Source: Actinomycetospora lemnae
Lineage (GTDB): Bacteria; Actinomycetota; Actinomycetes; Mycobacteriales; Pseudonocardiaceae
NCBI RefSeq assembly: GCF_028737315.1
Contig: NZ_JAQZAO010000008.1
Location: 248,001-312,000, forward strand
DNA length: 64,000 bases
Reading direction: 5' to 3'
The notes beneath the pieces were generated by a model. It was not told the DNA's origin, searched no databases, and saw only the letters and a list, made by a program, of their open reading frames with translations. Positions 41,339 to 49,854 of this stretch are shown in pieces. Each line of letters opens with the position of its first letter. Position 1 is the first letter of the stretch. Made by a program: the position numbers and the translations under genes.

Positions 41339-42835
41339 GTGCCGTACGCGATCACGCAGTTGTGCTGCACGGACGCCTCGTGCGTCACGGCGTGCCCGGT
41401 CAACTGCATCCACCCCACGCCCGACGAGCCCGACTTCGGCACCACCGACATGCTCTACGTCGACCCGCGCACGTGCATCGACTGCGGGGCGTGCGCGGAG
41501 GTGTGCCCGGTCGACGCGGTGTTCCCGGCCGAGACGCTGACCGGCGCGCTCGCGGACTACCCCGCGATCAACGCCGAGCACTTCGCCGGCACCGAGCCCG
41601 CCGCGCCGCCGGAGGGCTCGCCCCTGTTCCACGCGTGGGGACCGGTGCGGTTCGACCGGGTGCTGCCGGCGGACTTCCCGACGCTCGACGTGGCGGTGGT
41701 CGGCAGCGGGCCGGCCGGGATGTACACGGTGCAGGACCTGCTGCTGCACACCACGGCCAAGGTCACGCTCTACGACCGGCTGCCGGTCGCGGGCGGGCTC
41801 GTGCGGTTCGGGGTCGCGCCCGACCACGCCGACACCAAGCGCATCGGCGAGTCGTTCGCCCGCTACCACGACCACCACCGACTGCGGCTGCGCCTCGGCG
41901 TGGAGGTCGGCAGCGGTGTCACCGTCGACGAGCTGGCGCGGCGCCACGACGCGGTGGTCTACGCCGTGGGCGCGCCGACCGCGCGCACCCTGGGCGTGCC
42001 CGGCGAGGACCTGGCCGGGCACCTGGCGTCGACCACCGTCGTCGGGTGGTACAACGGCCACCCCGAGATCGACGCCGACGCGGTGCCGGTGGACACGGTG
42101 GACCCGGCGCGGGCGGTCGTCGTCGGCACCGGCAACGTCGCGCTCGACATCGCCCGCATCCTCGCCGCCGACCCCGCGCGCCTCGACGGCGCCTTCGCCC
42201 CGGCGGTGCTGCAGCGGCTGCGGGCGAGCCGGGTGCGCGAGGTCGTGCTGCTCGCCCGGCGCGGCCCGGAGCACGCCGCCTACACGCGCGGGGAGCTGCT
42301 CGCGCTCCTGCGTCGCGACGACCTCGACGTCGTCGTCGACGACCACGACCCGCGGGTCGGCGAGACCATCGACGCCGCGGCGCCCGGCGAGCACGCGGCG
42401 CTGCTGCAGGGCGTGCCGCGCGTCCGGGTGGACGACGTCCCGGCGGCCGGCGAGCGCCGCCGGGTCGTCCTGCGCTTCCACGCGCCGCCCGAGGCGCTGG
42501 TCGGCGAAGACCGGGTGACCGCGATCCGCGTCGGCGGGCCGGACGGGCCGGGCGAGCTCGCGACCGGGCTCGTCGTGCGCGCGATCGGCCACCGCGGGCG
42601 CCCGCTCGCGGGCCTGCCGTTCGACGAGGAGACCGGCACCGTCCCGAACCACGCCGGGCGCGTCGACGGGCGGCCGGGCACCTACGTCGTCGGTTGGATC
42701 AAGCGCGGGCCCGGCGGCGGCATCGGCACCAACCGCCGCGACGCCGCCGAGACCGTCGCCGCCCTCATCGAGGACGGCAAGCAGCACCTCGTCGGCGCGA
42801 AGCCCCGCCGCCGCGGCTTCCTGCGCCGCGCCTGA
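41339..42835 (+). CDS. fprB: Ferredoxin fused to ferredoxin-NADP+ reductase, FprB-type
   Basis: A 498-residue fusion. Residues 1-65 are a 7Fe/8Fe ferredoxin (cysteines near 9, 15, 19, 23 and C46-x2-C49-x2-C52-x3-C56). Residues about 105-498 are an adrenodoxin-reductase-like flavoprotein (VVGSGPAGMYTVQDLL; VVGTGNVALDIARIL; YVVGWIKRGPGGGIGTNRRD). It should deliver NADPH electrons to the neighbouring diiron oxygenase. GTG at 41339, 10 nt after that gene. The TGA is followed by palindrome copy 7. Confidence 0.92.
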   Translation: MPYAITQLCCTDASCVTACPVNCIHPTPDEPDFGTTDMLYVDPRTCIDCGACAEVCPVDAVFPAETLTGALADYPAINAEHFAGTEPAAPPEGSPLFHAWGPVRFDRVLPADFPTLDVAVVGSGPAGMYTVQDLLLHTTAKVTLYDRLPVAGGLVRFGVAPDHADTKRIGESFARYHDHHRLRLRLGVEVGSGVTVDELARRHDAVVYAVGAPTARTLGVPGEDLAGHLASTTVVGWYNGHPEIDADAVPVDTVDPARAVVVGTGNVALDIARILAADPARLDGAFAPAVLQRLRASRVREVVLLARRGPEHAAYTRGELLALLRRDDLDVVVDDHDPRVGETIDAAAPGEHAALLQGVPRVRVDDVPAAGERRRVVLRFHAPPEALVGEDRVTAIRVGGPDGPGELATGLVVRAIGHRGRPLAGLPFDEETGTVPNHAGRVDGRPGTYVVGWIKRGPGGGIGTNRRDAAETVAALIEDGKQHLVGAKPRRRGFLRRA

Positions 42836-42836
42836 C

Positions 42837-42886
42837 CCCTCGTGAGCGGACTTTCCAGGTATCGCTGGAAAGTCCGCTCACGAGGG
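42837..42886. repeat. Intergenic palindrome, GTGAGC family, copy 7 (perfect)
   Basis: Perfect 22-bp arms (42837-42858 and 42865-42886) containing CTCGTGAGCGGACTTTCCAG and its complement, loop GTATCG, between convergent genes. The ACTTTCCA arm segment is shared with copy 5. Confidence 0.95.
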
Positions 42887-42890
42887 TGGG

Positions 42891-43448
42891 TCAGACCGCG
42901 ATCCGGCACTCCGCCACGGCCTCGGGCGTCGCGAGCACGGTGGCGACGTGCACGCCGACGTGGTGGCGGATCTCCGCGTCCAGGTCGCCGAGGCGGCGCA
43001 GGAACACCCCGCCCACGCCACGGGTGCGGATGTCGGCGTCGATGTCCTCGCTGCGCACCGGGTCGACGTCGATCTCCACCGCGCCCGGCGCCGCGCGGCC
43101 GACCAGGCCCACGCGGACCACGAGGTCGACCTCCGCGGGGATCGAGCGCGACCCGACCACGACGGTGACGTCGAGGGCGACCGGGACGCACACGATCACG
43201 CGGGTGACGCCGTCGCGCCAGGCGGTGAGCCGCCCGACCGTGCCGGTGGCCGACGCGGTGGCCATGCCGTGCGGGCCGGCCGGGACCGGGCCGAAGTCGA
43301 CCGTGGGCCCGAGGAGGCCGGTGACGACGGAGACGGCGCGGTGCGGGGTGGCGACGGCCAGGACGTCGTCGAGCGACAGGCCGTGCGCGGCGGCCTCCCG
43401 CTCGGCGATCTCCCGGCCCTCGGCGCGTCGTTCGCCGGGGGCCGCCAT
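42891..43448 (-). CDS. Conserved hypothetical protein in TetR-DUF4873 operon
   Basis: A 185-residue protein I do not recognise. It has alternating hydrophobic strands (VTRVIVCVPVALDVTVVVGS; EVDLVVRVGLVG; AVEIDVDPVRSEDIDADIRT) suggestive of a beta-rich lipid- or ligand-binding fold, with no signal peptide. ATG at 43448 overlaps the stop of the DUF4873 gene (ATGA). It is the third gene of the TetR operon. Confidence 0.6.
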   Translation of the reverse strand: MAAPGERRAEGREIAEREAAAHGLSLDDVLAVATPHRAVSVVTGLLGPTVDFGPVPAGPHGMATASATGTVGRLTAWRDGVTRVIVCVPVALDVTVVVGSRSIPAEVDLVVRVGLVGRAAPGAVEIDVDPVRSEDIDADIRTRGVGGVFLRRLGDLDAEIRHHVGVHVATVLATPEAVAECRIAV

Positions 43449-43822
43449 CAGACCGCCCCGACCGTGGCGGCGGCCGCGGGGACACCCGCCGACCCGACCG
43501 CGAACGGCGGCGTCGACGTGCCCGCGAGCCGGTAGCGGCCCCAGGGGTCGACGTCGGAGAGCTCGCCGTCGGCCGTGCCGGCCGGGGTCGTCACGCGTGC
43601 GGCGTGCTTCTTCCCGCCCAGCGCCGCGTGCAGCTCGTCGTGCGCCGCCACGCGCCCGTACCAGTGGTAGCGGCCGTCGAGGGGCTCGAAGTGGCCCACG
43701 AGCGTCACGTCGACGGCGTAGGAGGTGCCGTCGACGACGAGGGTGGCCGGCCCGCGGTGGCCGTCCTCGTCGTGCTCGCCGTGGTCGTGCCGGTCGTGCT
43801 CGGGTGTTGCCGCTGGCGTCAT
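43448..43822 (-). CDS. DUF4873 domain protein with His/Asp-rich N terminus
   Basis: A 124-residue protein. Residues 7-22 are His/Asp/Glu-rich (PEHDRHDHGEHDEDGH), a potential metal-binding tail. Residues 25-110 match DUF4873: ATLVVDGTSYAVDVTLVGHF, then PLDGRYHWYGRV and VDPWGRYRLAGTSTPPF. DUF4873 domains occur beside or fused to flavin monooxygenases, as here with the monooxygenase at 46667. ATG at 43822 follows GAGGAG and overlaps the TetR stop. Confidence 0.78.
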   Translation of the reverse strand: MTPAATPEHDRHDHGEHDEDGHRGPATLVVDGTSYAVDVTLVGHFEPLDGRYHWYGRVAAHDELHAALGGKKHAARVTTPAGTADGELSDVDPWGRYRLAGTSTPPFAVGSAGVPAAAATVGAV

Positions 43823-44631
43823 CGCTCCGGGCTCCTCACTGCTCGATCGGTACTGCCCCCGGTGGTGGTGCGACCACCGGCCCGACCGGTGCCCGGCGCC
43901 GCCGGGACCCGGTCGCTGCCCGCTCGGAGCTGGACCACCTTGTTGATCTCGAGCGGGACGTTGGGATCGATCGTGACGCCGTGCTGGCGGGCGAAGCCGT
44001 CGATGGCCGCCCACACGAGCGTCGTCAGGTACTCGGTGACGCTCTCACGGCTCATGGACTGGCGGTCGAGCCACCACTCCGCCGTGTTCTGCACGAACCC
44101 GACCACGCCGTACGCCCACGGCTCGGCGGGTCCGGAGTCGAGGCCGAAGGCGCGCAGGTAGTCGCCCAGCATCGCCGACAGCGCGGTCGCGATGATCTCC
44201 TTGTCCTCGCGCACCACGTCGGAGCCGCGGCCGTCGATCGGCGTGTGCCGGGCCAGCACCCAGTAGAGGTTCGGGTAGTCGTCCAGCGTCCCGAAGAAGG
44301 CGTCGATCGACTTGCGGATGCGCGGGAGCGGCGCCTCCTCGCTGTTCAGCGCGGGGATCAGCCGGTCCAGGAGGATCTCCGTGGCCCGCTCGCCCATCGC
44401 CTCGACGAGGTCGGCCTTGTCGGAGAAGTGCCGGTAGAGCACCGGCTTCGTGACGCCGGCCTCGAGCGCGACCTGCTCGATGCCGAAGTCCGGCCCGACG
44501 TCGGCGAGGACGCGCATCGCGGCCTCGACGAACTCCGCCCGCCGCTCGGCGCGGTGCTTCTCCCACCGCGTGCGGCGCCCGTCACGCGAGGGGGCGTTCC
44601 CGGGGCGGTTCGGCTTGACATCGTCCGGCAC
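43819..44631 (-). CDS. TetR-family transcriptional regulator of the diiron oxygenase cluster
   Basis: A regulator of about 270 residues. The helix-turn-helix is about 20-65 (FVEAAMRVLADVGPDFGIEQ; EAGVTKPVLYRHFSDKADLV), followed by a ligand-binding domain like those of fatty-acid or sterol-responsive TetRs, and a disordered Gly/Thr/Arg tail. It is divergent from the second AurF-like gene over a GTTACC-N3-GGTAAG site that also occurs before the first. GTG at 44631 is a choice; a GTG at 44649 would add six residues. Confidence 0.87.
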   Translation of the reverse strand: MPDDVKPNRPGNAPSRDGRRTRWEKHRAERRAEFVEAAMRVLADVGPDFGIEQVALEAGVTKPVLYRHFSDKADLVEAMGERATEILLDRLIPALNSEEAPLPRIRKSIDAFFGTLDDYPNLYWVLARHTPIDGRGSDVVREDKEIIATALSAMLGDYLRAFGLDSGPAEPWAYGVVGFVQNTAEWWLDRQSMSRESVTEYLTTLVWAAIDGFARQHGVTIDPNVPLEINKVVQLRAGSDRVPAAPGTGRAGGRTTTGGSTDRAVRSPER

Positions 44632-44657
44632 GGTTCCGCAGGCTACCACCAGTTACA

Positions 44658-44672
44658 GTTACCACGGGTAAG
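44658..44672. promoter_or_regulatory. TetR-type operator upstream of second diiron oxygenase
   Basis: GTTACC-ACG-GGTAAG between the TetR start and the AurF-like ATG at 44739. It matches the site at 40351-40365 at 11 of 15 positions, including GTTACC and GGGTA. Confidence 0.6.
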
Positions 44673-44738
44673 ACGTACAGGAAGTGCGGGTTACCCGGTG
44701 TACGGGACAGCAGCCGGCGAGCAGGAGGACCCCCAGCC

Positions 44739-45638
44739 ATGAGCGCCCCCACGGCGGACCGCCACGCGACGGCGGCACGGCTGCTGAAGTCGTCGGCGAA
44801 GAAGTCGTACGACCCGGCCGTCGACATCGACTGGGACGCCCCACTGCCCGCCGACAAGATCTGGGTCCCGGAGCACCGGGTCTCGCTCTACGGCACGGAG
44901 CTCTGGGAGCGCCTCACCCCCGCGCAGCGCGTCGAGCTGGGCAAGCACGAGGCGTGCAGCGTCGCGTCGGTCGGCCTGTGGTTCGAGGTCCTGCTCATGC
45001 AGCGCCTGCTCAAGGACTTCTACGCCGAGGACCCGACCACGCCGCGCGCCCAGTTCGCGCTCACCGAGGTCGCCGACGAGTGCCGCCACTCGCAGATGTT
45101 CGCGCGCATGGTCGACACCGCCGGGGTCGAGCCCTACGGGCCGCGGGAGTCGATCCGCCGCCTCGGCAAGCTCTTCTCGGTGGTCAGCTGGGGGCCCGCG
45201 GCCTACGGCGCGATCCTCGTGGCCGAGGAGGTGCTCGACCGGCTCCAGCGCGAGCAGGCCGAGGACGAGCGCATCCAGCCGCTCATGCGCCAGGTCAACC
45301 GCATCCACATCATGGAGGAGGCGCGCCACGTCTCCTTCGCCCGCGACGAGGTCACCCGCGGGATGGCCGGGCTCTCGCGCGCCGAGCTGGCGTACCAGCG
45401 CTTCATCATCGCCTACATCTCGATGTTCGTGACGCGCAGCCTCATCAACCCGAAGGTCTACGCCGCCGTCGGCATCGATCCCGCCGAGGGCCGTCGAGCC
45501 GCGCTCGGCAACCCGCACCACCACGAGATGATCCGCTGGGGCGGCGAGAAGATCATGCCGTTCCTCGACCAGGCGGGGCTCGTCGGTCGCCCGGGCATGA
45601 CCTGGTGGCGTCGATCGTTCCTCCTGGGTGAGAGCTGA
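44739..45638 (+). CDS. AurF-like diiron oxygenase (second paralogue)
   Basis: A 299-residue paralogue of the protein at 40417. Diiron ligands are retained: E83 with DECRH (113-117), and the Glu pair in LVAEEVLDRL with EEARH (193-197). The two proteins share the start pattern S-x-K-x-S-Y-D-P...D-I/V-D-W-D and the C-terminal helices. AGGAGGA precedes the ATG at 44739. A hydrolase and a flavin monooxygenase follow in the same direction. Confidence 0.85.
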   Translation: MSAPTADRHATAARLLKSSAKKSYDPAVDIDWDAPLPADKIWVPEHRVSLYGTELWERLTPAQRVELGKHEACSVASVGLWFEVLLMQRLLKDFYAEDPTTPRAQFALTEVADECRHSQMFARMVDTAGVEPYGPRESIRRLGKLFSVVSWGPAAYGAILVAEEVLDRLQREQAEDERIQPLMRQVNRIHIMEEARHVSFARDEVTRGMAGLSRAELAYQRFIIAYISMFVTRSLINPKVYAAVGIDPAEGRRAALGNPHHHEMIRWGGEKIMPFLDQAGLVGRPGMTWWRRSFLLGES

Positions 45639-45663
45639 CGGCGAGCGCGACGAGGGGAGCCCC

Positions 45664-46689
45664 GTGGTGCGGGAGACGGTCGACCGGTTCGCGACCCCGG
45701 ACGGCACGCGGCTGCGTGTCGGCGACGCCGGGGAGGACGGTCGTGACGGCCGCCCGACGCTCGTGCTGGTGCACGGGTGGTCGCAGGACCTCCGGACGTG
45801 GGACCGGGTCGTCGACGACCTGCGCCGCACGGGCATCACCTCCCGCATCGTGCGCTACGACCACCGCGGTCACGGCGGGTCCGACGCCGCGGCCGAGGGC
45901 ACGGCGACCATCGGCACCGCCGCCGATGACCTCGCCGCGCTCATCCGTGACCGCATCCCCGACGGCCCGCTCGTGCTGGCCGGCCACTCGATGGGGGGCA
46001 TGACGCTCATGGCCCTGGCCGAGCGCCATCCCGAGCTGGTGGCCGAGCGGGTCGTCGGGGTCGCCTTCGTCGCCACCGCCAGCGACGACATGGACCGGCT
46101 CGACCTCGGGCTGTCCGGCCGGCGCGGACGGCTGGTGGCCCGCGGCGAGCAGGTGCTCGTCCCGCTGACCGCCCGCCTCGGCCACCGCGCGCCCGCCGGG
46201 GAGATCGGCGACGTCGGCCGGGCCGGCGGCGCCCGCCCGCGCGCCCGCGCCACCGCGCTCGCCGGCGTGGTGCGCGCGCTGGTCTTCGGCCGGCACCCGC
46301 GCCGCGCCGACGTCCTGTCGGTCGCCGAGCAGGCGCTCGCGGCGCACCCGCCGAGCGTCGCGGCCTTCCGGATGTCGATCGCCGAGCACCGCCGGCGCTC
46401 GTTCCTCACCGCGCTGCGCGGCACGCCGACCGTCGTGCTCGTCGGCGACCACGACCGCCTCTGCCCCCAGCGCCACGCGCGGGCGATCGCCGAGGCGCTG
46501 CCCGACGCGCGCATCGTGCTGCTGCCCGGGGCCGGACACATGATCAACCTGGAGCGCGCCGACGAGGTCGCCGCGCACGTCGCCGGGCTCCTCGCGGCGC
46601 CCGCCGTCCCCACTCCCGTCCCCACTCCCGCCCCCACCGCCGTCATCACCGAGGAGGACCCCGCCCGTGGCGAGCCCGTCGATGCCTGA
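45664..46689 (+). CDS. Alpha/beta hydrolase
   Basis: A 341-residue hydrolase: oxyanion LVHGWSQD, YDHRGHGGSD, nucleophile Ser in LAGHSMGGMT, acid in GDHDRLCP and His in PGAGHMINLE. It resembles haloperoxidase/esterase-type enzymes and could cleave the ester made by the downstream monooxygenase. A GTG at 45664 after GGGGAG is preferred to one at 45628 that overlaps the diiron gene. The C terminus has P-T-P-V repeats and overlaps the next gene by 23 nt. Confidence 0.85.
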   Translation: MVRETVDRFATPDGTRLRVGDAGEDGRDGRPTLVLVHGWSQDLRTWDRVVDDLRRTGITSRIVRYDHRGHGGSDAAAEGTATIGTAADDLAALIRDRIPDGPLVLAGHSMGGMTLMALAERHPELVAERVVGVAFVATASDDMDRLDLGLSGRRGRLVARGEQVLVPLTARLGHRAPAGEIGDVGRAGGARPRARATALAGVVRALVFGRHPRRADVLSVAEQALAAHPPSVAAFRMSIAEHRRRSFLTALRGTPTVVLVGDHDRLCPQRHARAIAEALPDARIVLLPGAGHMINLERADEVAAHVAGLLAAPAVPTPVPTPAPTAVITEEDPARGEPVDA

Positions 46690-48250
46690 GTCGGTCACCG
46701 ACCAGGACAGCGTCCACGAGGTGGTCGTCGTCGGCTCGGGGTTCGCCGGTCTCGGGCAGCTCCTCGCGCTGCGCCGGGCGGGGATCACCGACGTCGTGCT
46801 GCTCGAGAAGGCCGACGCGCTGGGCGGCACGTGGCGCGACAACACCTATCCCGGGTGCGCGTGCGACATCCCGTCGCACATGTACTCGCTCTCGACCGTC
46901 CCGAACCCCGACTGGTCGCGCTCCTACTCGCCGCAGCCGGAGATCCGCGCCTACCTGGAGCGGGTGGCCGACGACGAGGACCTGCGCGGGCACGTGCGCT
47001 TCGGGCAGGAGATGACCGGCGCGACGTGGGACGAGCAGCGGCGGACCTGGACGGTGCGCACCCGCGGCGGGCGTACCTGGACCGCGCGCTTCCTCGTCTC
47101 CGGGCTCGGCGCGCTGCACCTGCCGAAGACGCCCGACCTGCCCGGCGCCGAGACCTTCACCGGGGCCTCGTTCCACTCCGCGCGCTGGGACCACGACGTC
47201 GACCTGCGCGGCAGGAAGGTCGCGGTGATCGGCACCGGGGCGTCCGCGATCCAGTTCGTCCCGCAGATCGCCGGGGTCGCCGCCGAGGTGCAGCTCTACC
47301 AGCGCACGCCGGCCTGGGTGCTGCCCAAGGGCGACCGGCCGCTGTCGGGCGCACGCCGGCGCTTCCTCGCGCGCCACCCGGGCGTGCACCGCGCCTACCG
47401 CGCCGCGATGTACGCCGCGCTGGAGTCGCGGGCCGTCGGGTTCAACGCGAACCCGGCGCTGCTCAAGCCGGTCGAGTGGCTCGCGACCCAGCACATCAAG
47501 CGCTCGATCGACGACCCGGAGCTCGTCGCGAAGCTGACGCCGGACTACTCGATCGGCTGCAAGCGCGTGCTCGTGTCCAACGACTACTACCCGGCGCTCG
47601 CCCGCCCGGACGTCGACGTCATCACGAGCGGGGTCCGCGAGGTGCGCGGCAGCTCGATCGTCGACGGCGACGGGACCGAGCGCGACGTCGACGTCATCAT
47701 CTACGGCACGGGCTTCCACGTCACCGACGCCTACGACGGGCTCGAGATCACCGGCCGGGGCGGGCGGACGCTGCGCGAGACCTGGGCCGCCGAGGGCATG
47801 GCGACGCACCTGGGGATGACGGTCGCCGACTTCCCCAACCTGTTCCTCCTGCTCGGGCCCAACACCGGCCTCGGCCACAACTCGGTCGTGTTCATGATCG
47901 AGTGCCAGACGCGCTACGTCGCGCAGGCGATCACCGCGGTGCACGCGAGCGGCATGGGCGGGCTCGACGTGCGCGCCGAGGTGCAGCAGCGGTCCAACGC
48001 CGCGGTGCAGCAGCGCCTGGAGAAGGGCATCTGGACCCGCGGCGGCTGCACGAGCTGGTACCTGGACGCCGCCGGGGTCAACCGCACGATCTGGCCCGGG
48101 TTCACGGTGCGGTACTGGTGGGAGACCCGGCACGTCGACACCACCGACTTCGAGTTCTTCGGCCGCGCGGCCGACGCGGTGGACGAGGCGGAGGTCGCGG
48201 GGACCGGCGAGCCCGCCCCCGCCCCGCCCGCCCCCGCCGGCGTCGGCTGA
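46667..48250 (+). CDS. Flavin-containing monooxygenase, Baeyer-Villiger type
   Basis: A 527-residue class B flavoprotein. The FAD motif is VVGSGFAGLG (23-30), followed by GGTWRDNTYPGCACDIPSH, the Baeyer-Villiger fingerprint F-x-G-x3-H-x3-W-(P/D) as FTGASFHSARWD (164-175), and the NADPH motif VIGTGASAIQ. It should convert ketones to esters or lactones, or oxidise heteroatoms. Overlap with the upstream hydrolase gene implies coupled expression, a ketone-to-ester-to-acid route being plausible. GTG at 46667 follows GGAGGA. Confidence 0.9.
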   Translation: MASPSMPESVTDQDSVHEVVVVGSGFAGLGQLLALRRAGITDVVLLEKADALGGTWRDNTYPGCACDIPSHMYSLSTVPNPDWSRSYSPQPEIRAYLERVADDEDLRGHVRFGQEMTGATWDEQRRTWTVRTRGGRTWTARFLVSGLGALHLPKTPDLPGAETFTGASFHSARWDHDVDLRGRKVAVIGTGASAIQFVPQIAGVAAEVQLYQRTPAWVLPKGDRPLSGARRRFLARHPGVHRAYRAAMYAALESRAVGFNANPALLKPVEWLATQHIKRSIDDPELVAKLTPDYSIGCKRVLVSNDYYPALARPDVDVITSGVREVRGSSIVDGDGTERDVDVIIYGTGFHVTDAYDGLEITGRGGRTLRETWAAEGMATHLGMTVADFPNLFLLLGPNTGLGHNSVVFMIECQTRYVAQAITAVHASGMGGLDVRAEVQQRSNAAVQQRLEKGIWTRGGCTSWYLDAAGVNRTIWPGFTVRYWWETRHVDTTDFEFFGRAADAVDEAEVAGTGEPAPAPPAPAGVG

Positions 48251-48274
48251 CCGGGGCGCGACGCACGGTGTGTT

Positions 48275-48297
48275 GTCAGCGTGGCGTCCACGCTGAC
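48275..48297. terminator. Hairpin after monooxygenase gene
   Basis: Perfect 10-bp inverted repeat GTCAGCGTGG (48275-48284) and CCACGCTGAC (48288-48297) with a CGT loop, 25 nt after the monooxygenase stop. A second GTCAG at 48305 may extend the structure. Confidence 0.65.
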
Positions 48298-48437
48298 ATC
48301 GAACGTCAGTCTTTCCCCCAGCTCGCGGCTCGGCCCTGTCTCAAGATCGTGGGGCTTCTCCTGACGTCTGACGCCGGCGTGGACCCCAGGCTGAGACACG
48401 CCGTGCCTCGCCGACACCGCTCGTAGGGTCGGAGGGC

Positions 48438-48923
48438 GTGACCCTGCCGCCCGCACCGCCCTGGACGCCGACGGGCGCCGCCCGCCCCCTCGTCGCCGCC
48501 GGCGCGATCTACCGGGATCCGGAGGGGCGCGTGCTGCTCGTCCACCCGACCTACAAGCCGGGCTGGGACGTGCCGGGCGGGCTCGTCGAGACCGGGGAGG
48601 CGCCGGCGGTGGCGTGCCGCCGGGAGGTCCTCGAGGAGCTGGGGCTCGACCAGGTGCCCGGGCCGCTGCTCACCGTCGACTGGACCGACGTCGGCGGCCA
48701 CGACAAGCTGCTGTTCCTCTTCGACGGCGGGCTGCTCGGCGACGACGAGCACCGCATCGTGCTGCAGGCCGACGAGCTCGACGCGTGGGCGTGGGTGGCG
48801 CCCGACGACCTCGCCGACCACCTGCCCCCGCCGCTCGCCCGGCGCGTGGGCAGCACCGTCGCGGGGGCCACCGGCCCGTACCTCGAGCACGGCCTCCCGG
48901 TCAGGAGCGACGCCGCCGGATGA
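48438..48923 (+). CDS. Nudix hydrolase
   Basis: A 161-residue Nudix protein. The Nudix box is complete: G-x5-E-x7-R-E-x2-E-E-x-G as GLVETGEAPAVACRREVLEE followed by LG. Members hydrolyse nucleoside diphosphates linked to other moieties; the substrate is unknown. GTG at 48438. The 3' end overlaps the convergent thioesterase gene by 23 nt. Confidence 0.88.
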   Translation: MTLPPAPPWTPTGAARPLVAAGAIYRDPEGRVLLVHPTYKPGWDVPGGLVETGEAPAVACRREVLEELGLDQVPGPLLTVDWTDVGGHDKLLFLFDGGLLGDDEHRIVLQADELDAWAWVAPDDLADHLPPPLARRVGSTVAGATGPYLEHGLPVRSDAAG

Positions 48924-49854
48924 GCCCCTCCTGCACGACGGAGGCGACGAGCACCCCGTCGCGCGTGTAGAAGCGGCCCGCCGCCAGGCCCCGGCCGCCG
49001 CCGGCGCTCGGCGACTCCTGCACGTAGAGCAGCCACTCGTCGGCGCGGAACGGGCGGTGGAACCAGACGGCGTGGTCGAGGCTCGCGAGGCTGACCTCAC
49101 CGGACGCCGCACCCCCGACGACGTGCGGGAACACCGCCGCCTCGAGCAGCGTCAGGTCGCTGGCGTAGGTGAGGACGCAGACGTGGAGCAGGCGTCCGCC
49201 CGACGACCCCGGGTCGGGCAGCTCCCCGTCGGCGCGCACCCACACCCGGTTGCGCGGGTCGCGGTCCTCGGTCTCGTCCCACGGCGAGTGGTCGACGTAG
49301 CGGACGTCGAGCGGCCAGGTCAGCGCCCGCCCCGTCGTGGTGAACGCGGGCTCGTCGCGCGGCACCGGCGGCATGTCGCGGCGGGGGAACCCGTCGGGGC
49401 CGGGCGTCTCCGGCATCGGCGCCTGGTGGTCCACGCCCTCCTCGGGGCGCTGGAACGACGCCGACATCGTGAAGATCGTCTCGCCGTGCTGGACGGCGGT
49501 GACGCGGCGGGTGGTGAAGGAGCGCCCGTCGCGGGTGCGGTCCACCTCGTAGACGATCGGGGCGAACGGGTCACCGGGACGCAGGAAGTACCCGTGCAGC
49601 GAGTGCACGCCCCGGTCGTCGTCGACGGTGCGTCCGGCGGCCACCATGGCCTGCCCGGCGACCTGGCCCCCGAAGACGCGCAGCAACGACTCGCGGGGAC
49701 TCCGCCCCCGGAAGATGTCGCGCTCGATGCGCTCGAGGTCGAGCACGTCGTCGACGAGCTCCCGCAGCGCCTGACCCACACCGACCGCCTCTCGTCCCGC
49801 CGACCGGCGGTCATCGTCGCGCACGAGCGGCCCAGCGCGCCCGGGACCCGTCAC
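48901..49854 (-). CDS. tesB: Acyl-CoA thioesterase II (TesB-like)
   Basis: A double hot-dog thioesterase of about 317 residues: LDLERIERDIFRGRSP, then VFGGQVAGQAMVAA, GVHSLHGYFLRPGD, FTMSASFQ, and in the second repeat LTYASDLTLLEAA and SLDHAVWFHRPFRADEWLLY. Asp/Gln/Thr-type catalytic residues of TesB lie in these motifs. It hydrolyses acyl-CoAs to free acids. The start is uncertain: GTG 49854 or GTG 49821. Confidence 0.88.
   Translation of the reverse strand: MTGPGRAGPLVRDDDRRSAGREAVGVGQALRELVDDVLDLERIERDIFRGRSPRESLLRVFGGQVAGQAMVAAGRTVDDDRGVHSLHGYFLRPGDPFAPIVYEVDRTRDGRSFTTRRVTAVQHGETIFTMSASFQRPEEGVDHQAPMPETPGPDGFPRRDMPPVPRDEPAFTTTGRALTWPLDVRYVDHSPWDETEDRDPRNRVWVRADGELPDPGSSGGRLLHVCVLTYASDLTLLEAAVFPHVVGGAASGEVSLASLDHAVWFHRPFRADEWLLYVQESPSAGGGRGLAAGRFYTRDGVLVASVVQEGLIRRRRS

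Noticed and set aside
4396-42886. Calling the GTGAGC palindromes ordinary intrinsic terminators
   Set aside because: There is no T-tract, the ends and centre are conserved beyond base-pairing needs, and one copy sits at a translation start. Terminator function is still possible, so they are listed as repeats.
41362-44742. An 1126-codon plus-strand open frame through the fprB and TetR region
   Set aside because: Low-complexity Arg/Gly sequence overlapping well-supported genes on both strands.
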